A stretch of 64,000 nt of DNA from Ypsolopha sequella (lineage: Eukaryota; Arthropoda; Insecta; Lepidoptera; Ypsolophidae): positions 4,078,417 to 4,142,416 of the forward strand of contig OW203997.1 in assembly GCA_934047225.1 (NCBI GenBank). The letters are read 5' to 3'. Positions 32,882-44,084 of this stretch are shown here, in pieces. Position 1 is the stretch's first letter; each line of letters starts with the position of its first letter. The notes below the pieces were generated by a model. It did not search any database, was not told where the DNA came from, and was given only the letters and a program-made list of their open reading frames with translations. The translations under genes were made by a program, and so were the position numbers.

Positions 32882-33533
32882 TTAAGGCGCTATGGAAAAA
32901 AAATCGAGACTTTTAGAACTTAATTCTACTTCAGTAAATAATGTAATATTTTGATTAAATTGTATATTATTTTTGGAATCTTTTTCTAGGGATCTGTTAA
33001 ACAGAAAAACAATAAATTCGGCTCGATAGAAATATTTATTGAAATGAGGTCTTTTTCGACACCAATTCTCCGGCTTTGACAATTTGGAATGACATATGGA
33101 CTGCGATTATATTGCATTAGATGGGTTTTAACGGTACCTAGGACCTGCTCCCCTATTCTGTATCTTTAATTGCCAACTGAACGAGGTGTCTATCATCAAA
33201 AACATAGATAAAAACTGAAATTTCAAAATTGCCTTTAGTGGGTATTGAACAATTAACAAACTGTGTCGTCACTTCAAGTGCGAACATATCCTTAGGACAT
33301 CGGAATTCGATAGTATATCTATGTTTTTGATGATAGACACCCAGTCCAGAAGGCAACTAGAGATACATAATAGGCCCGCTGGTTAAACGAAATTTTGATA
33401 GCAACGTTAGTTTATTTTATGTTAATAAAAAACCGACTTCTTGCTACTTTTCCGCGAATCTGTCCCTCTCGCACTGAGGGTTCTTTCGCATATGGAGTAA
33501 CGGGGACGTTAAAACTTTTACATATCGCCTTAA
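32882..33533 (-). mobile_element. TTAAGGCGCTA element interrupted by a nested MITE
   Basis: TTAA at 32882-32885 and 33530-33533. Left TTAAGGCGCTATGG; right complement TTAAGGCGATATGTAAAAG. Colinear with the reverse of 39171-39597 except for an insertion at about 33151-33377 between ..CTAGGACCT and GGTTAAACGAAATTTTGATA... Non-coding. Confidence 0.75.
33151..33377. mobile_element. 227-bp MITE nested in a TTAA element
   Basis: About 57-bp imperfect terminal inverted repeats: TATTCTGTATCTTTAATTGCC.. at the left and its near-complement at the right. The inner 23 bp (GTGTCTATCATCAAAAACAT..) are perfect. A short possible target duplication (GCT) flanks it. Non-coding. Confidence 0.75.
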
Positions 33534-33795
33534 CTTAATGAACTCATAAAATTCAAATAAGTTGCAGCCTCATTGACACAGTCTGGCGCCTCGAGCAAGT
33601 GTGCTCGCCCGAGGCGGGAAAGTCACTCGATCGTATTTATTTAAATGCAAGTACAAGCTCCACCATGTGAACATTATTATTTATAGCTGTGGGAGATGGA
33701 AAGTGCGGAGGAAAGTATGGCTACCGGTCTGAGAGGGCTGTCCATGTGGAGAGGGTTAAAATGGCGTTATTTACCGTTCTTCTGGTTAGGCCTGC

Positions 33796-33958
33796 GGGTC
33801 TACCGCGTAATTCTCATTTTCATCAACATCAACTTGAGATTGAAATTCGACGTGCGTGCGACGACGCCCGCCTAACATGCCATCTCTTTTGCACGCGTTG
33901 AATTTTCCATGCATTTGCTTGAAGTTGATACAAATGAGAATTACGCGGTAGAGCCCCT
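33796..33958. mobile_element. 163-bp MITE, copy 2
   Basis: Nearly identical to 16257-16418, with the same terminal GGGTCTACCGCGTAATTCTC. Flanking sequences differ, confirming independent insertion. Confidence 0.75.
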
Positions 33959-34059
33959 GGTTTTGGTTTGTATAACATAAAAAGTTGTGAGGTGAATTTT
34001 GGATTTTTCCTTAGTTTGTTGTTTATAGAACAATTGGAAACTTCAATATTTTGATAAAT

Positions 34060-34245
34060 GGATTAGATAGATAGATAAAACATTTATTCACTATTAAAAT
34101 ACGTACACAATTCACATCCAACACAATTAAACATTTACATTAACAATAAAAGACACCGAACAAGTTTTAACAATAATAATAATGAGACAGATACATAATT
34201 ATGTACAAATTACAATAGTAAAAGAGCTCCGACTTAGTATTTAGA
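34060..34245 (-). mobile_element. LINE/SINE 3' end with (ATAG)n tail
   Basis: Reverse complement of the 23005-23212 repeat: TAGATAGATAGATAAAACAT at the left, then ACAATAATAATAATGAGACA and AAAGAGCTCCGACTTAGTAT. Confidence 0.65.
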
Positions 34246-35451
34246 GCTGGGTGTTGCAAACACGTTTTACGAAATATTCTAGTATTTCAATTCACGCAAT
34301 TTTTATTAGAAAGTATTAATTTATAACCTTGTTCCGTGGTTCGTCTGTTTGTCTGTTCATCACATGTTAATCTTTGCTAGATTAACTTCAATCAAACTTT
34401 CAAATTTTTTGACCTATTACGTCACTATAAAAATTTATAAAATTTTAGCAACTTCAAAACTGCTTTGAGCTTACTCGTACTATAATATATATAGTATATC
34501 CCTATATATACATATATCTGCATATAGCTCACTGCGATAAACATATAATATTATAGTACTTAGTGTCTTTTATTTACATCCAAAATGACTTGTACTTGAA
34601 AAATGATCTGTGTTTGATAAAAAACGCTCGTTGCTACCAGAAATTGTAGCATATAAAAAGTGGTAATACTGACTAGTGACGGGCATCGGCGTCACTGGTG
34701 CGAGGATTCCATAACCACGCTCAGACACCACTAATTGTATGCTAAAGGGTGATACTTGCAGCTGGAACAGGGGCCCATAAGCTGTCCCAGATTTATAGTA
34801 TACAAGTATCTTATATTCTACAATATTTAATATAAAACGTCCTACCAGACAGTTGTATGATGACGTCATCCACTGATCCTCGCACGAAGACCCTCCACTT
34901 GGACTCCAAGGCGTGTCGGTGCCGTGACACGTAGATCACCTTCCACGATGAATCTAAACACAACCCTCCTAACCCGGGATGCATCCAACCCAGAAGAAAT
35001 GATAATGTACAAGTCCACTTGTCGCACACCGCGTGGATATAGGTTATTTCACACACACAGGAAATACACTCAAAAGTGGCCTTCACGCCAAAATATCGTC
35101 AGCCCTTGACCCCCTGATGTTCTTTACGATGTCCGCACCGATTTCCCTTATCATTTATACATTTTATAAAATCGTCCGCGATCTATACCAAAAAATGTCC
35201 ACGTCCCTCGTTTTTTGACAGCTCCAAGTCCATAGACAAAATATATAGACCATTGTCGGATACGTTCCGAAATATACATTTTATTCTAAACAATCTGTGT
35301 ATTATATTATGTATGATGTACTTATTTGTATTGCATGAATTAATTATTTATTAAATTTACACATCTTCATGTATATTTTCGAGTTACTTGGCCTTGTTTC
35401 TAAACACTTTCCAAGTCTCTTTTATGAATTTGGCTGCATAAATGAAGATAA
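34246..35451. other. No gene; small RTE-tailed repeat fragment near 34675
   Basis: GTGACGGGCATCGGCGTCACTGGTGCGAGG at about 34676-34705 matches part of the 53465-53758 repeat. The overlapping ORFs at 34570-35109 have no motifs. The rest is unassigned. Confidence 0.35.
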
Positions 35452-35875
35452 TTAAGGGGCTATACCGTGAAAACTGACACTTTTTGAAGTTATTTATCTG
35501 CTCTTTTAATGAAGTTCCAAGTAAAATAAATTAGTACAACAATTTTGGGACCTTTTACTAGATTTTGGTCTATCAGAAACGCGATAGGAAGAATTTCATT
35601 CGATAGAAATAATTATTGAAATCAGGTCTAAATTTACACTTTTTTTGATATTCTGACAAATTAGGATAGCATACAGACTTGAAAAATATTTATTTAGATG
35701 GGTTTTAACTACACCTAAATTACTGGTTATGGAATTTTTTGTAGCTATTTTAGTTAATTTTGAATTAATTTAAAACCGACTTTTTGTCAATTTTCCCCGA
35801 TTCCGTCCCTTTCGCACTGCGGGTCTTTCTGCCTGGAGTAACGGGGACCTTTGCTAGCACGGTATATCACCTTAA
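35452..35875 (-). mobile_element. 424-bp TTAA MITE, complete
   Basis: TTAA at both ends (35452-35455, 35872-35875), with termini TTAAGGGGCTATACCGT and (complement of right end) TTAAGGTGATATACCGT. Internal markers: GAAGTTATTTATCTGCTC, AACGCGATAGGAAGAATTTC and TTCGCACTGCGGGTCTTTC. The same family as 20472, 31426, 32882, 38840, 39171 and 41481. Non-coding. Confidence 0.8.
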
Positions 35876-36835
35876 TTCGATGACATCAACCACTATAGCG
35901 CACAGTAGCATAGCTGCAAGTTTGGTAGAAGCGCACCGGGCCACGTACTCGTATCTAGCGAATTGTGCAATAAGAAACAAATTATTATATTCATTAATTC
36001 TTTTATTTATTTATTTTACAAAACCCACAGCACAATTTACAACAATAATACAGAAAAACATTAACTAAACATAGGCCAATAACGGGTTTACATTATATAA
36101 TCTTTACTTAAATATACTAAAATAACTAAGACGAAAAAGAAAAAATAATAACAATAAATCGAACTGGATAATAAAAACTAAAAACTACAAAAGAAAGCGT
36201 AATGTACAAGCTAATCAATTAAAAAAATAAGAAAATTAATATAGTCACTAAGGAAAACAAGGGCTTTAGCACAATCACTAAATACTTATAATTATAATAA
36301 TAATAGTAAAAAGTTAGAACACTTCTATAAGGGTGTGTGAGAGGGTGCATGAGGGTGTAATAGGGTGTGTATGTGTGTGTGAGGGTGCCTTTTTTTTTTA
36401 TATGTATGATACTACTAATATCACTCGGAGAGTGATCAAAGCAACATATCTTTCAAACCTTATGTATATTTTTGTGTTATTTGGCCATGCATCTAAACAC
36501 TTACCAAGTCTCAAATATGAATTTGACTGCATAAAAGAAGACCATCAATTCGACGATGTCAACCATTTTAGCGCCCAGTCGCATATCTGCTAGTCTGTTA
36601 GTGCACCGGGCCACGTATCTAGCGAATCGTGCAATAAGAGACAAATTATAGCGAGATTTACAGCACTCAATTAGGCATTAGTTGTTGAAAGTGTGGCTGG
36701 TTCGCAACAAGATTGGCACAAAATATTATACTTTTAGAGCCACATACAGAGTGGATAGGCCTCTCTTTCCAGTAACTCGATATTAGCCAAGCGTAAATCA
36801 AGCACAAATAATAGTTATTTGTTATGCAAGGCTGG
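35876..36835. other. No gene; GT-rich low-complexity stretch
   Basis: GGGTGTGTGAGAGGGTGCAT-type low complexity at about 36331-36391. An AT-rich LINE-tail-like start at about 36000. Nothing else assigned. Confidence 0.35.
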
Positions 36836-36919
36836 AAAGTTAATTTTTGGCGCGAGTACCTTGTATTGAAACCTGAGCGTAGCGAGGGTTTCAAAGGTAT
36901 GAGACGCTAAATAACTTTG
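36836..36919. repeat. Two-helix hairpin with loop GAGCGTAGCGAG, copy 2
   Basis: Outer helix AAAGTTAATTTTTGGCG / CGCTAAATAACTTTG (36836-36852 with 36905-36919). Internal loop CGAG/TGAGA. Inner helix TTGAAACC/GGTTTCAA (36866-36873 with 36887-36894), extended by ACCTT/AGGT around a bulge. Loop TGAGCGTAGCGAG. Same architecture and loop as 11748-11815 with different stems. Confidence 0.55.
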
Positions 36920-37492
36920 CTGCCGAGCGAAACACACAACTTTTCACCTCACGCGAGGAAAATGTTAGGTGCAAGAAAATATATATCGTACGCTTTTATG
37001 TATTATTCGCGCGATTTTCCGGAAGAAAACTCAACTCGGAATTATGTATCGCTGGCACTAATTCTGCAGGTGTTAAGTTTATATCTTCGTTGCTGCTAGC
37101 CTCGCTCATATTTTATGATTTCTTTCGATTTTATCAAAAAACAAACTAAAATAATGGAAGGAAAGTGAATTGAATAAAGAGAAGGAAATTTTAAAGTTTT
37201 TGTTTTTAATCAAATTTTCTTGCTGGCCAGTGCGATTATTCTTTAAATGAGGCTGGCGCATGACATGAAATAAGTATTTGCATTTCAGTGGACTGGCTGC
37301 AGAGAATATAAACTATTACGAAACCAATGAGGTTCTATATATATGTAATATTATTGTACGAAACCTTTATTGAAAAAAAATATTCGAATTTTAAAATTTT
37401 GGGCACTTTTCCACGCAGATTTCTAATGATAAACAGAGCCCTTCCGAGCTTGTGAGGTAAAAAAATATTTCTTACTCTTTTTGTAAACTGAA
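36920..37492. other. No recognisable gene
   Basis: Unassigned. Confidence 0.35.
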
Positions 37493-37580
37493 TATCGCAT
37501 TTATTCTTTATTCTTTATTCTTTATTGTACACACATGGAATTATACACATAAACAAAATTACAGTAAAAAGATGCACATT
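37493..37580 (-). repeat. Retroelement 3' end with (AATAAAG)n tail
   Basis: A run of ATTCTTT units (about 37499-37527) joined to ATTGTACACACATGGAATTA. On the minus strand this is a 3' UTR ending in AATAAAGAATAAAG. The head of a similar sequence occurs near 63555. Confidence 0.5.
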
Positions 37581-37629
37581 GGCGAGCTTATCTCTAAACA
37601 GAGATTTCTGACAGCAAAACCATCATAAT

Positions 37630-37705
37630 AGGAAAAAGTAACATAAACGGAGGAATTTACCACACATCTGTAGTCTCTGCCTACACCTCTGGGAGACAGG
37701 CGTGA
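37630..37705 (+). repeat. LINE 3' fragment related to 11568-11720
   Basis: TCTGTAGTCTCTGCCTACAC and CTCTGGGAGACAGGCGTGAG are typical of lepidopteran LINE ends. Confidence 0.45.
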
Positions 37706-38684
37706 GTATAACATGAATCAATTATTATTAACAAATTATGGGTTGATATTATAGCCTGAAATAAATGGATTTATTTATTATTTATTATTATTATTATAAC
37801 TATGCAATTGTAAAATATATAAAAAACAAAATTTCAGAATAGGAGATAGTTTTCATTATTTTGGTATATAAATTAAATATGAATCATTATTTTTTTACGA
37901 TTTTTAAAGAATTTTGGATTTGAAATCACTTGGGAATTGTAGGCATTATACTGATTGTGAATATTGTGATTGCTTATTAAAAAATTGGTCTGTCTCTGTC
38001 TGTCTTGTCATTTTGTCATCCACCTGTCAAATCAGTCGGAAGCAAATTATTATAAATTTATCTTGATAGCAAAGGACACATTTCTAAACAAGTCACAAGA
38101 AGGCAAATGGAAGTTGCAGCTTTTTCGTAAAAATATTCACCATCATGATTTTTTAGACCACAAGTTACCAAAACCAAAATCTCGAAATGGTTTTCGAATT
38201 AACACACCTTAACATAATTTAATCTAAGCGAATTTGCGTCTACTCTCCACTCTGTGTTAGAAGTTGTTCATGTGTACAATGTTGTGTGTTTCTTAAATTA
38301 TGCTTCTTCGTTAGTGTGTTGCTTTATGGAGAGGCAGTGTGGAAAGCCAAAGTACGGACGCCAGTACGACAGGCTGCCTATTAAGGCTTGAATAAGCGTG
38401 GATTTGGTAAAATTGCGCATATTTAGCTCGATTTGTAGGCCAAACTGGCTACTAAAAAATTCTGGGAAATATATATGTACTTAATCATGTTTTTCTGACG
38501 AATTAAGCCAAATAAAGATTATTGAAAATTTATATCTTTACTCAAATAAACATATATCTGTAGGTACCAAATTTCATTCTGTACATTCAATTCGCTCGGA
38601 CACAGAATATACGTTTGAAATGAATCTTTCACACAATAAAAGATCTCATTATAATCTACAAAAAAGCCTTACTACTTTATTTCT
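37706..38684. other. No recognisable gene
   Basis: An 80-codon ORF at 37970-38212 (..KSQEGKWKLQLFRKNIHHH..) has no family match that I recognise and no supporting signals. Otherwise unassigned. Confidence 0.3.
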
Positions 38685-38818
38685 GTATGTCCTAATGGAG
38701 CTACGATTTCAAAATAACTGAAGTTTTGCGTGCGCGGCATCTGACTAGAGCAAGATAGAGAGTTAAAAAACAAACGCGTTAGAGCGGGACCGAATTTTAG
38801 CATAGTGCAGCCCCTTAA
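38685..38818 (-). mobile_element. TTAAGGGGCTGCAC MITE, truncated inverted copy
   Basis: The reverse complement starts TTAAGGGGCTGCACTATGCT (TTAA 38815-38818) and follows 20825-21241 for about 130 bp before losing similarity. Confidence 0.6.
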
Positions 38819-38839
38819 GAAATCTTATTGCGGCGTCAT

Positions 38840-39174
38840 TGCCTTTAAGGTTTTTAAATTAATACAAAATTAACTAAAATAGCTACGAATATTTCCATAA
38901 CCAGTAACCTAGGTATTGTTAAAAAACATCTAAATAAATATTTTTCAAGTTTGTATGATATCCCAATTTGTCACAATATCAAAAAAAGCGTAAATTTAGA
39001 CCTCATTTCAATGATTATTTCTATGGAGTGAAATTCCTTCAATCGCGTTTCTGATAGTCCGAAATCTAGAAGAAGGTCCCAAAATTGTTACCCTAATTTA
39101 TTTAACTTCAGATGTCTTTTGAACGCAGATAAATAACTTCATAAAGTGTCTATTTTGACGATATACCCCATTAA
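38840..39174 (+). mobile_element. TTAAGGGGCTATACC-family element, left end lost
   Basis: Reads AAATAGCTACGAATATTTCC.., ..GACCTCATTTCAATGATTAT.., ..AGATAAATAACTTCATAAAG.. and ends GATATACCCCATTAA (TTAA 39171-39174), the family's right terminus. The left terminus is replaced by the 38815 junction. Confidence 0.65.
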
Positions 39175-39597
39175 GGCGATATATAAAAGTTTCAGCGTCC
39201 CTGTTACTCCATATGCGAAAAAACCCTCAGTGCAAGAGGGACGGATTCGTGAAAAAGTAGAAAAATGTCGGTTTTTTATTAATATAAAAATGTACTAAAG
39301 TTGCTATCAAAATTTCGTTTAACGAGGTCCTAGATATTGTTAAAACGCATCTAATAAAATATAATTGCAGTCTATATGTCATTCTGAATTGTCAAACCAG
39401 GAGAATTGGTGTTGAAAAAGACCTCATTTCAATAAATATTTCTATCGAGCCGAATTTCTTCAATCGCGTTTCTGTTTTAACAAATCCGTAGAAAAAGATT
39501 CCAAAAATAATATACTATTTTATCAAAACAATACATTATTTACTAAAGTAGATATGCACGTTCTAAAAGTGTCGATTTTTTTTCTGTAGCGCCTTAA
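39171..39597 (+). mobile_element. TTAAGGCGATAT element, complete
   Basis: Left TTAAGGCGATATATAAAAG; right ..CTGTAGCGCCTTAA (TTAA 39594-39597). It starts on the same TTAA that ends the preceding element. Colinear with 32882-33533 reversed (without the nested MITE). Non-coding. Confidence 0.75.
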
Positions 39598-40226
39598 AAT
39601 CGCTTTACAAAGGTAGCTTGAGCTGCCAGTGTCTGTACAGTAATGGCGTTATTTACCTACTTATGTTAACTATCAAAATACGTTTTACATTTAATACGAG
39701 TCCATGTATGGATGTTGACGGAGACATTTCATATCACTACAATGTATACATAATGTGCTAAAGTACATAAACAAGAAATTGTATATTCAAATGAACTATT
39801 AATAAAGTTATATACAACTAGCCTTTTGCTCGCTGTTTCACCCGCGCGAATTTTATCAATGGTTATGTCCCTAGGAAACTGCCCGTATACAGGGAACAAA
39901 CTATAGCCTATGTCCAAGTGAAGAGTAGCCATTACAACATTTACAACGTCTATTTATTTTGTTTTTTGATTTGCAATAAAAATATTGTAATGAATTGTAC
40001 AACAGTAAAAGAATATTCAAAATCAGTTCTGTAGTTCCATGGGATTGTTACTAATTGCTATGTCTGTAGGGCTATGTTCCTAGGGAACAAACTATAACCG
40101 TAAAGAGTAAAACCATTTAAATCAGTAAAAGAATTTTCAAGAATGGTTTTGTATATCCACCTAAATATAAACAAATTTTACCTCTGTATAATACTACCGT
40201 ACAATATTAATATTATAATACAAGGT
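39598..40226. repeat. 'CTTCGCCCG'-type lepidopteran repeat (about 39815-39935)
   Basis: TTTTGCTCGCTGTTTCACCC followed by GCGCGAATTTTATCAATGG and CCCGTATACAGGGA is a decayed copy of a widespread lepidopteran repeat also seen around the copia insertion (55762-55895). The rest is unassigned. Confidence 0.5.
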
Positions 40227-40447
40227 GACTTTTTGATCATCGTCCAAATTCATACTGGAGGCTCGATAAGTGATCAGTATCTTGGGTCAATAACAATTTT
40301 TGTGATATTTGTAAAATGAAATTTCACCAAAGTTGTTTCATTGATCATCGTCCAAATTCATACTGGTGGCTTGGTAAGTGATCAGTATCATGGATACTGA
40401 TCACTTACCAAGCCACCAGTATGAATTTGGACGATGATCAAAAAGTC
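40227..40447. mobile_element. Palindromic element carrying three copies of a 50-bp terminus
   Basis: The terminal motif GACTTTTTGATCATCGTCC.. opens at 40227, its reverse complement closes at 40447, and a third, internal copy lies at 40343-40389. The internal and right copies form a perfect 47-bp palindrome with a 3-nt centre (40390-40392). Likely a partial duplication inside a MITE. Non-coding. Confidence 0.75.
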
Positions 40448-40476
40448 AGCTTGTATATGTATAATATTACGTACAG

Positions 40477-40640
40477 CAAAGCGCAGCGTAGGCCGCCTTC
40501 GTGCCCGCTGGACTGACGATCTGAAAGACGTTGCGGGTGGCGGCTGGAAGGATGATTAAGGACCGCCAAGAGTGGCGTAATATTGGGGAGGCCTATGTCC
40601 AGCAGTGGACGAATACGGGCTGATGGATATGGATGGATAA
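40477..40640 (+). pseudogene. RTE LINE 3' end
   Basis: Readings RARWTDDLKDVAGGGWKDD and, in another frame, GGCCTATGTCCAGCAGTGGA, with GGATATGGATGG tail. The last about 160 bp of an RTE element, with frameshift and stop. Confidence 0.75.
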
Positions 40641-42260
40641 TATTGGTGTTGATATAAAATAATTTGAGATAGTTTACTAATTGTTCACATGTTGCAGTCT
40701 GTCAGGTCACAGTCCATAATCATACGCCCACAATTCACCGACGATTATTACTTCCTTCACACATATCTACCCACAGCTTAACGTGCAAACCTCCATACAA
40801 ACGCTGTCGCCACACTGTGGGGTGTCTATGGAATGTTATTATAATATTTTAGGCTGAGTCCATTAACATTATCTAGATCTATGTTTAAGTTGGACTAGAA
40901 ACCGTGACATTTGAGTACTTAATATTTTAACAACAAACCCCTAAAATAAGTAAATTTAACGGTTTTTTACCAAAAGTGTAGCCGAATGTGCTTTTATTGT
41001 TTTAGATGAAATCAAAATATTAATACGGGTCAAACATCAAAAATTTTATCTTAATTAATAATAACTAAAATTAATGTTCGAAAATGTTCAGAATCTTGTC
41101 AAAATGTGGTTTCTCTTGAAACAAGTTTTCAATTTTGCGCCGGCGATGAAATCGGCACGATTGTATAGTCCTCGCAAGTTTCATTGAGTGTGTACCTTAT
41201 AGCGAAATGAAACAGTGTGACATTTGACCACGCCCACAACTGAGTTGGTCGCGTCATTATGACCATCTTTAAGGCGATACCAAAAAAAAATAGGGATTTT
41301 TCGAATCCATTTACTCCACTATAACGTCATCTACGTATTTAATTTTTGCGTAAATGTTTATTGAGTATTTGATTAAAATTCTCACTGAAGGAAATGAAAT
41401 TGCATTCACAATGTGGATATTATGTATTTGTAAAGTGTCCTTGAAAACCTTTTTGATAAAATAGCTTATTACATTTTATATTAATAAAAAACCGACTTTT
41501 TCTACTTTACCACGAATCCGTTCCACTCGCACTTAGGGTTTTTTCGCATATATTTTCACAGGGACGCTAAAACTTTTACGTATCGCCATAACGTGTCTTC
41601 AGAACGGAACAGGGCACTGGCATGAATTGAACGAAAAAGTAAAAGAACCAAATGCACCAGGAAAAGACCCACTAAGAAACCTGTACCCAGTAAATCCAAA
41701 GACTTCAAAAGTTTAGATGAGCCCTGCCCTGGTACCTAAAATCTATTGCATTGTTTTTGAATGTGAAATGTCACACTTTTGGCTTTTTTCGTATTTCTTG
41801 AAATGTTAGTGCACTTTAAAAATGCACACGACGGCATATTGAGATCCTTTTCTCGCAAAAATTCATTAAGGCGTCCAATTATCACTGTGTTCAGATGAGC
41901 ACTGATTCCAAAAGTGGGAGCTTCACCCATTTAAAGGTGGAAACATTTATATCATAGTACGGTAAGGGCTTATCTTTACTTTTGAAATCTTTGAGTAAAT
42001 CTCGGTGTACAAACATTATCTATTCTATAATGGCCGCCTTGTATCGATAATCATAAACATATCGCTTCTATATGTATGCAAATGTGGAGAAAACGAGAAC
42101 GATAATCTTTAGTAGTGATTAGCAGTTAATATCGCTCCGCAACGCAATGTGGTGATGTACAGTCGTCTGCAGTTCTAGCTGACTACTTTAACCCAAATTT
42201 AAACCTAATGGCAGCGCTAAAAGAACTGCTATTGGGTAGATTGACTTGTAGAAGTTCATA
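40641..42260. other. No gene; TTAA-family fragment at 41481-41592
   Basis: TTAATAAAAAACCGACTTTT..TTCGCATATATTTTCACAGG..ACGTATCGCC is the right-hand part of the 39171-type element, reversed, with termini decayed. Other sequence unassigned, including the GC-richer 41130-41260. Confidence 0.4.
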
Positions 42261-42713
42261 TACAGGATGCTTGGTAATTCGACCTATTCCTTGAAAAGGG
42301 TTATACTAGAGGTCATTTCCAACAAACAATGCCTATCAACTAGGGGTCGAAAATGATAATTATTTTCAAGGAAAACACATAATTATTTCATAAATTACAA
42401 AATAAAAAAGGTTTTCTTTCTACTTAAGATCTTTTATTTCTAAAATCATGGGAATACAGGGCATGTATTTTTTTTATAAATGATCACTCATCTATCATTG
42501 ATCAGAAATATAATAAATAAGTGCTGAGAGAGAAATAGTTATTTTTAATTATTTATTTTTGGTTATTAGTCTGAAAGTTTGAAAAATGACATAAAAACCT
42601 TCGTAGCTCGGAGACCATTTATTTTTGACACCTAGTTGATGGGACTTAATTTGTTGGAAATGATCTCTAGTAGAACCCCTTTCAAGGAATAGGTCAATTT
42701 TCAAGCTCCCTGT
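42261..42713. mobile_element. 453-bp MITE with about 95-bp inverted ends
   Basis: TACAGGATGCTTGGTAATTC..GACCTATTCCTTGAAAAGGG.. at the left matches the reverse complement of the right end (TACAGGGAGCTTGAAAATTG..) for roughly 95 bp with scattered differences. The centre is AT-rich and non-coding. Confidence 0.7.
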
Positions 42714-42785
42714 AAAAGTGCGACATTTTACTTAATTTTTAAAGTGTCCAAACTGTATCCAACAACAGATTTATCTTTTAAAGAG

Positions 42786-42858
42786 ATCTTGATTTTGAAC
42801 ATAAACACTTGTACAATTTGTTTCATAACACAATTGTGTTTATGTTCAAAATCAAGAT
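42786..42858. repeat. Perfect 23-bp inverted repeat
   Basis: ATCTTGATTTTGAACATAAA.. (42786-42808) and its exact complement (42836-42858) around a 27-nt spacer. Probably a small foldback element. Confidence 0.6.
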
Positions 42859-43002
42859 GCTTTCTATGTTTCATCAAGTGCCGACAATCGCAAGTATAAA
42901 TCATTTTAAAGAGATCATTGATTATTGTAATAGTTACGAGATGAAGTTAGCGCACTATTTTTAATAAATGTTACCTGATCAAATATCTAGGATTCAGAAA
43001 CA

Positions 43003-43175
43003 CATGCATCCATCAGCCTGTCTTCGTCCACTGATAGACATGGGCTTTTCCAAGATTTCGCCACTCTTGGCTTGGCGTTCCTCTTGGAAGAAATACCTAA
43101 TACTCACACACACTGGGCAGGCGGGTTATATGTCATATAAAGCCTGGCAATTGGGGATGTATGTGGCGGGCAAAA
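43003..43175 (-). mobile_element. RTE-tailed repeat, 3' part
   Basis: CATCCATCAGCCTGTCTTCG then CACACACTGGGCAGGCGGGTT matches the 27650-28009 family on the minus strand. The 5' part is missing. Confidence 0.6.
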
Positions 43176-44084
43176 AGTAAAAGTCCGCCGTATACAAACG
43201 GCGTCGTCAGCTTCTAAGCGCTCGCTGTTTTGCAATTTGCCATTAGGCAAACAGTTTTCGTTTTGCACAAATATACTAATTAAATTAGTAAAATTTTGAG
43301 TTATCAGTTGACTGGAAGATATTTCTTTGTGGAATAAGTCCACCGTTGCCTTCTGTTATTCTGTACTCTGTGTATTTTTATTTTTATTTTTGTACATTTA
43401 TTAATAATTAAATAACGTGCTCAGAAAATTAAACTGATGATTTTGAACTAGGTACTTCTGTAGAAATACTTTTGAAACAAGGCGAATAAAAAATAACCTT
43501 CTCCATATAAATAAATAATTTTCTTTAGGAAAGCGAAAACAAATGTTTATCATAACATAACATAAATATGTACTCTTTATCGTGCACAAAAAAAACAGTA
43601 GAAAAGAACAAATTAAATATAAAGTTTCTGTCTTATAGCTTACACCGATTTCTTCTAGACAACCTTTGTGTGGAATATATTTTGAGAGAACGAGAAAGAA
43701 ATAAAGAAAGATGGTGGTGATACATAATCTTCTAAGTCCCAAGATATAATTGAATTACCTACAATATATGTAACTATTTCAAGTGAAATAGAAAACTGGC
43801 TGAGTGCCCTGGTTGTATAAACTGTGGACAAGTAAACAAACTGTTAACAAATAACCATTGGTCCAAAAACTGGCGATAGTAAAGAACCTACCAATATGAA
43901 AACGTAATACTTTTTTTATAGGACTAGCCAAAATTCTCAAGGTCAGTTAATTCCTTGATATAAAAAAAACAAACGCCAAAACTGAATCAAATTTGGCGAC
44001 TACATTTTTTAAAATTCTTTTTGCGAATCAAATAAACCTGTCATAAACAATAGTTACTAGAAAAAATAGGCAACAAATTGTTAT
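43176..44084. other. No recognisable gene
   Basis: The AT-rich 113-codon minus ORF (43401-43742) is hydrophobic by base composition. No motif. Unassigned. Confidence 0.35.

Noticed and set aside
43401..43742. 113-codon hydrophobic minus ORF
   Set aside because: Very T-rich composition, no motif, and no promoter or splice signals; likely chance in AT-rich DNA.
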